Shown here: one piece after another, positions 61,834 through 64,000 of the stretch
Layout: every line of letters begins with the position of its first letter
How positions within the stretch are numbered: position 1 is the stretch's first letter
Source of the DNA: Amycolatopsis umgeniensis
Lineage (GTDB): Bacteria; Actinomycetota; Actinomycetes; Mycobacteriales; Pseudonocardiaceae
Direction of reading: 5' to 3'
Assembly: GCF_014205155.1 (NCBI RefSeq)
Contig: NZ_JACHMX010000001.1
Coordinates: 6,758,001 to 6,822,000, forward strand
DNA: 64,000 bases
The notes under the pieces: generated by a model
What the model was told of the DNA's origin: nothing
Seen by the model: the letters and a program-made list of their open reading frames with translations, nothing else
The model's database searches: none
Position numbers and translations under genes: made by a program

Positions 61834-61852
61834 CACGACACAGGATGTCGTG
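61834..61852. promoter_or_regulatory. Operator-like palindrome CACGACA-N5-TGTCGTG
   Basis: Two perfect 7-bp arms spaced by 5 bases lie 21 bases from the WYL regulator start and 22 bases from the SnoaL start. Position and symmetry suit autoregulation and control of the SnoaL-DUF488 pair by the WYL protein. Confidence 0.7.
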
Positions 61853-61874
61853 ATTCGCTGGGAGGCTCATCCAC

Positions 61875-62228
61875 ATGACGAGCAAGACCGTGGCCACTGA
61901 GCCGAACGACCTGGGCAAGTTCTTCATCGAACGCGGCAACGCGGGCGATGTCGAAGGATTGGTGGCGTTGTACGAACCGGACGCCGTGCTGGCGTTCCCG
62001 CCGGGCAACCTCGCGACAGGGCACGCGGAGATCCGCAAGGTGTACGAGCAGTTCGTCGCGGCCGCGCCGGTGCTCGAGCCGGGCAGACAGCATCCGGCGC
62101 TGGTGAGCGGCGACCTGGCGCTCACGGCGTCCACGCTGACCACCGGTGAGATCACCGTCGAGGTCGCCCGCCGCCAGCCGGACGGTTCGTGGCTGTGGGC
62201 CGTGGACCAGCCGGTGCTCCTGCCGTAA
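61875..62228 (+). CDS. SnoaL-like/NTF2-fold protein
   Basis: A 117-residue single-domain protein of the SnoaL/YybH group. FFIERGNAGDVEGLVALYEP then DAVLAFPPGNLATGHAEIRK is the conserved start, and it ends with WAVDQPVLLP. Many such proteins bind small hydrophobic ligands. TAATG couples it to the DUF488 gene. Confidence 0.85.
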   Translation: MTSKTVATEPNDLGKFFIERGNAGDVEGLVALYEPDAVLAFPPGNLATGHAEIRKVYEQFVAAAPVLEPGRQHPALVSGDLALTASTLTTGEITVEVARRQPDGSWLWAVDQPVLLP

Positions 62229-62731
62229 TGGGGAGGCTGGCGGAGGTCGGACGGATCGTGACGATCGGCGTCTACGGCTTCACGGCCGGCGCTTTCGTCG
62301 AGAAACTCGCCGACGAGGGCGTGGCGTCGCTGCTCGACCTCCGCCAGCGCCGCGGTGTGCGGGGTCCCGACTACTCCTGGGCGAACTCGGTGCGGCTCCA
62401 GCGCGCGCTCGCCGCGGCGGACATCGGCTACCGGCACGTGAAGGAGCTGGCGCCGACGACCGAACTGCGCCGGCTCCAGTACCGCGAGGACGACCGCCAG
62501 GGCGTGGGCAAGCGGAACCGTGTCGCGCTGGCGCCCGAGTACACCGAGCGCTACACCCGTGAAATCCTCGACCCGTTCGAGTTCGGTCCTCTCGTGGCGG
62601 GGCTTCCCGGCCACTCGGTGACCGCGCTCTTCTGCGTCGAACGCGATCCGGAAGCATGCCACCGTTCCCTCGTGGCCGCTCGGTTGCGAAGGGGGAACGG
62701 CTTGCCGGTCACGGACCTGCGCCCGGACTGA
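62228..62731 (+). CDS. DUF488 family protein
   Basis: A 167-residue DUF488 protein. It starts GRIVTIGVYGFTAGAF and ends LFCVERDPEACHRSLVAARL, the conserved Cys/His motif of the family. Function is unknown. ATG 62228 shares one base with the previous stop. Confidence 0.88.
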   Translation: MGRLAEVGRIVTIGVYGFTAGAFVEKLADEGVASLLDLRQRRGVRGPDYSWANSVRLQRALAAADIGYRHVKELAPTTELRRLQYREDDRQGVGKRNRVALAPEYTERYTREILDPFEFGPLVAGLPGHSVTALFCVERDPEACHRSLVAARLRRGNGLPVTDLRPD

Positions 62732-62756
62732 AGCGGGCCCGTCACCGGCAAGCCGT
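62697..62756. terminator. Hairpin spanning the DUF488 stop codon
   Basis: ACGGCTTGCCGGT (62697-62709) and ACCGGCAAGCCGT (62744-62756) are perfect complements. The loop includes the DUF488 stop and the gap to the convergent gene. A bidirectional terminator is probable. Confidence 0.7.
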
Positions 62757-62764
62757 GGGCGAGG

Positions 62765-63706
62765 TCAGGTCGAGCAGTTCTTCTGAGTGCTCGTGTTCAC
62801 CTTGGCTCCGGTGAATTCTTCGAGTATCGCGATGTTTTCGGGCGCGTAGTTCTTGGCGACGATCTTGTCCACGTCCGCGCTGCCGAGTTTGCTCGCGTAA
62901 GGCGCGGATTGATCGAGCCAATACGCCGCGCGGAGAAACTCGACGAGTACCAGTTCACGCAGTTCGGGCTGGGCCTTGGCCTTGGCCCAGTAATCGGGAT
63001 ATCTGGCTTTGGCGACGCGCAGATAGAGCAGGAGATACCGGATGTTGGTGGCGGCGATGTCCCTGGAGTTGCTGGCTCCCACGCCCTGGATGTACTCGGC
63101 GACCACCGTCGCCGCTGGCAGTCCCATGAGCCCGGCGTTGAGTTCCGCCATGACTCCCTGCATGCGATACGACCCTTGCTGCTGGTCTCGCAGGTAGATG
63201 CCGTCCATCGAGTCGGTGAGCTTGTCCGTGATCAGCGGCAGGATTTCGCGCCGGGGGAATCCACCGTGGAGCGGTACCTTCATCGCCTTGCGGGAATTGT
63301 TGATCCACGCGGACATGTACACGTCCCAAGAGGTTCTCGAGGGATCCAGATCCCACATGTGGGTTTCCTCGTGGATCGCCACCATCAGGGATTCGGCGAG
63401 CCCGTTGAAGCTGGTCTTGGTGACGAACTGGCTGAAATACTTGTCCTTCGCTTGAGCGATCGCCAGGCCCTCGCCGCTGGGCCATCGCCGTTTGTACACG
63501 GCTTGGATCGTCTGCAACCACTTCGAAGACTGGAAGCCTGCTTTGATGTCACTGACGTCGGCCTTCGGCTGCACGGGTTCTTCGTAGCAGAAGGGGGCGC
63601 GGACGCCCGCCGTACCGGCTTCTTGGGCCGCGGCGGTCACCGGAATTGAGGTGAGGGTCAGTGCGAGGCATACGGTCAGCATGGAAATGGGATATTTTCG
63701 ATGCAT
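62765..63706 (-). CDS. Secreted protein with HExxH metallopeptidase-like motif
   Basis: A 313-residue secreted protein with a signal peptide to about residue 28 (ending TAAA). Residues 112-116 are HEETH in MVAIHEETHMWDLD, the zinc-binding pattern of gluzincin-type peptidases, with a following E in AELNAGLMGL as a possible third ligand. Two cysteines (C40 and one near the C-terminus) could form a disulfide. I recognise no named family. The gene is monocistronic. Confidence 0.7.
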   Translation of the reverse strand: MHRKYPISMLTVCLALTLTSIPVTAAAQEAGTAGVRAPFCYEEPVQPKADVSDIKAGFQSSKWLQTIQAVYKRRWPSGEGLAIAQAKDKYFSQFVTKTSFNGLAESLMVAIHEETHMWDLDPSRTSWDVYMSAWINNSRKAMKVPLHGGFPRREILPLITDKLTDSMDGIYLRDQQQGSYRMQGVMAELNAGLMGLPAATVVAEYIQGVGASNSRDIAATNIRYLLLYLRVAKARYPDYWAKAKAQPELRELVLVEFLRAAYWLDQSAPYASKLGSADVDKIVAKNYAPENIAILEEFTGAKVNTSTQKNCST

Positions 63707-63841
63707 GAGGACCTCGGTTCACGGTAGGGATTTTCCGTGGATCGGAACGGAGTGTCCCCTACTTGTCACCTTCACTCAATGATCTAGCTCAGACTGCGGC
63801 TGTACAGCCCAGGAATTATGGCGGCGAATGGCGGAAGGGGT

Positions 63842-64000
63842 TTATGTCCGCGCCAATCGCGACCTGCGCATGCTGTAGCCGAAGTAGATGAGCAGGCCGA
63901 GTGCCATCCAGCCGCCGAAGACGATCCAGGTGGCGCCGTCGAGGCTGAGCATCATGTAGCCGCAGCACAGCACCCCGAGGATCGGCGTGACGGGGGAGAA
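63842..64000 (-). CDS. APC-family amino-acid permease, C-terminal end (cut by window)
   Basis: The last 52 residues of a membrane protein are visible, running in from the right edge of the window to TAA at 63842. The pattern FSPVTPILGVLCCGYMMLSL, then TWIVFGGWMALGLLIYFGYS, is the final two helices of basic amino-acid permeases. The start lies outside the window. Confidence 0.75.
   Translation of the reverse strand, partial: FSPVTPILGVLCCGYMMLSLDGATWIVFGGWMALGLLIYFGYSMRRSRLART

Overview
The window is high-GC actinobacterial chromosome, most probably Amycolatopsis or a close Pseudonocardiales relative. Four things point there: the conserved order rsmE - HIT - phoH - ybeY - CNNM/CorC - cytidine-deaminase-like - era - recO - uppS, the smtB-zur pair, the lsr2 gene, and the many GTG starts with 1-4 base stop/start overlaps. 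The genus is an inference; no rRNA gene is present.

Region 1 (1-11.5 kb) is a housekeeping backbone: RNA processing and modification, era, recO and uppS. It is interrupted by a block of small membrane proteins (three CD225/dispanin-like proteins, a DUF2752 protein and an RDD protein with long Pro/Gln/Gly repeats). Region 2 (11.5-17.2 kb) has a DUF318 permease plus a TIGR03943 partner facing smtB-zur, which is probably a zinc homeostasis module. A secreted, membrane-anchored protein with two tandem class F sortases follows. Region 3 (17.2-24.3 kb) holds glyS, an ABC-2 exporter joined to a two-component system, a YdcF protein and dgt.

Region 4 (24.3-31.2 kb) is an accessory block between dgt and dnaG, which are neighbours in mycobacteria. 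It has a serpin, a polytopic membrane protein, an aldehyde dehydrogenase homologue without the catalytic cysteine, a carboxymuconolactone-decarboxylase-like protein and an ECF41-type sigma factor. Two copies of a dispersed repeat with inverted ends lie in it; a third copy lies at 13.3 kb. Region 5 (31.2-35 kb) returns to core genes: dnaG, a trans-aconitate methyltransferase-like gene and tRNA-Asn.

Region 6 (35-46.5 kb) is an iron-siderophore locus. A double AraC regulator diverges, across an iron box, from a tightly coupled operon: a flavin reductase fused to a methyltransferase, a binding lipoprotein, two FecCD permeases, an enterochelin-esterase-like hydrolase and two ABC half-transporters. 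The half-transporters have complementary degenerate ATP sites, and the operon has no separate FecE-type ATPase. Region 7 (46.5-64 kb) is mixed: a giant LuxR (LAL) regulator, secreted S8 and S1 proteases, a membrane alpha/beta hydrolase, metabolic and regulatory genes, three neighbouring frameshifted genes (56.0-57.8 kb), lsr2, a WYL regulator with a likely operator, a secreted HExxH protein and the end of an amino-acid permease.

The most unusual features are the dispersed palindromic intergenic elements, the asymmetric ABC pair with its fusion reductase and doubled AraC regulator, and the aldehyde dehydrogenase homologue with an altered active site. I saw no CRISPR array, transposase, prophage or secondary-metabolite megasynthase.
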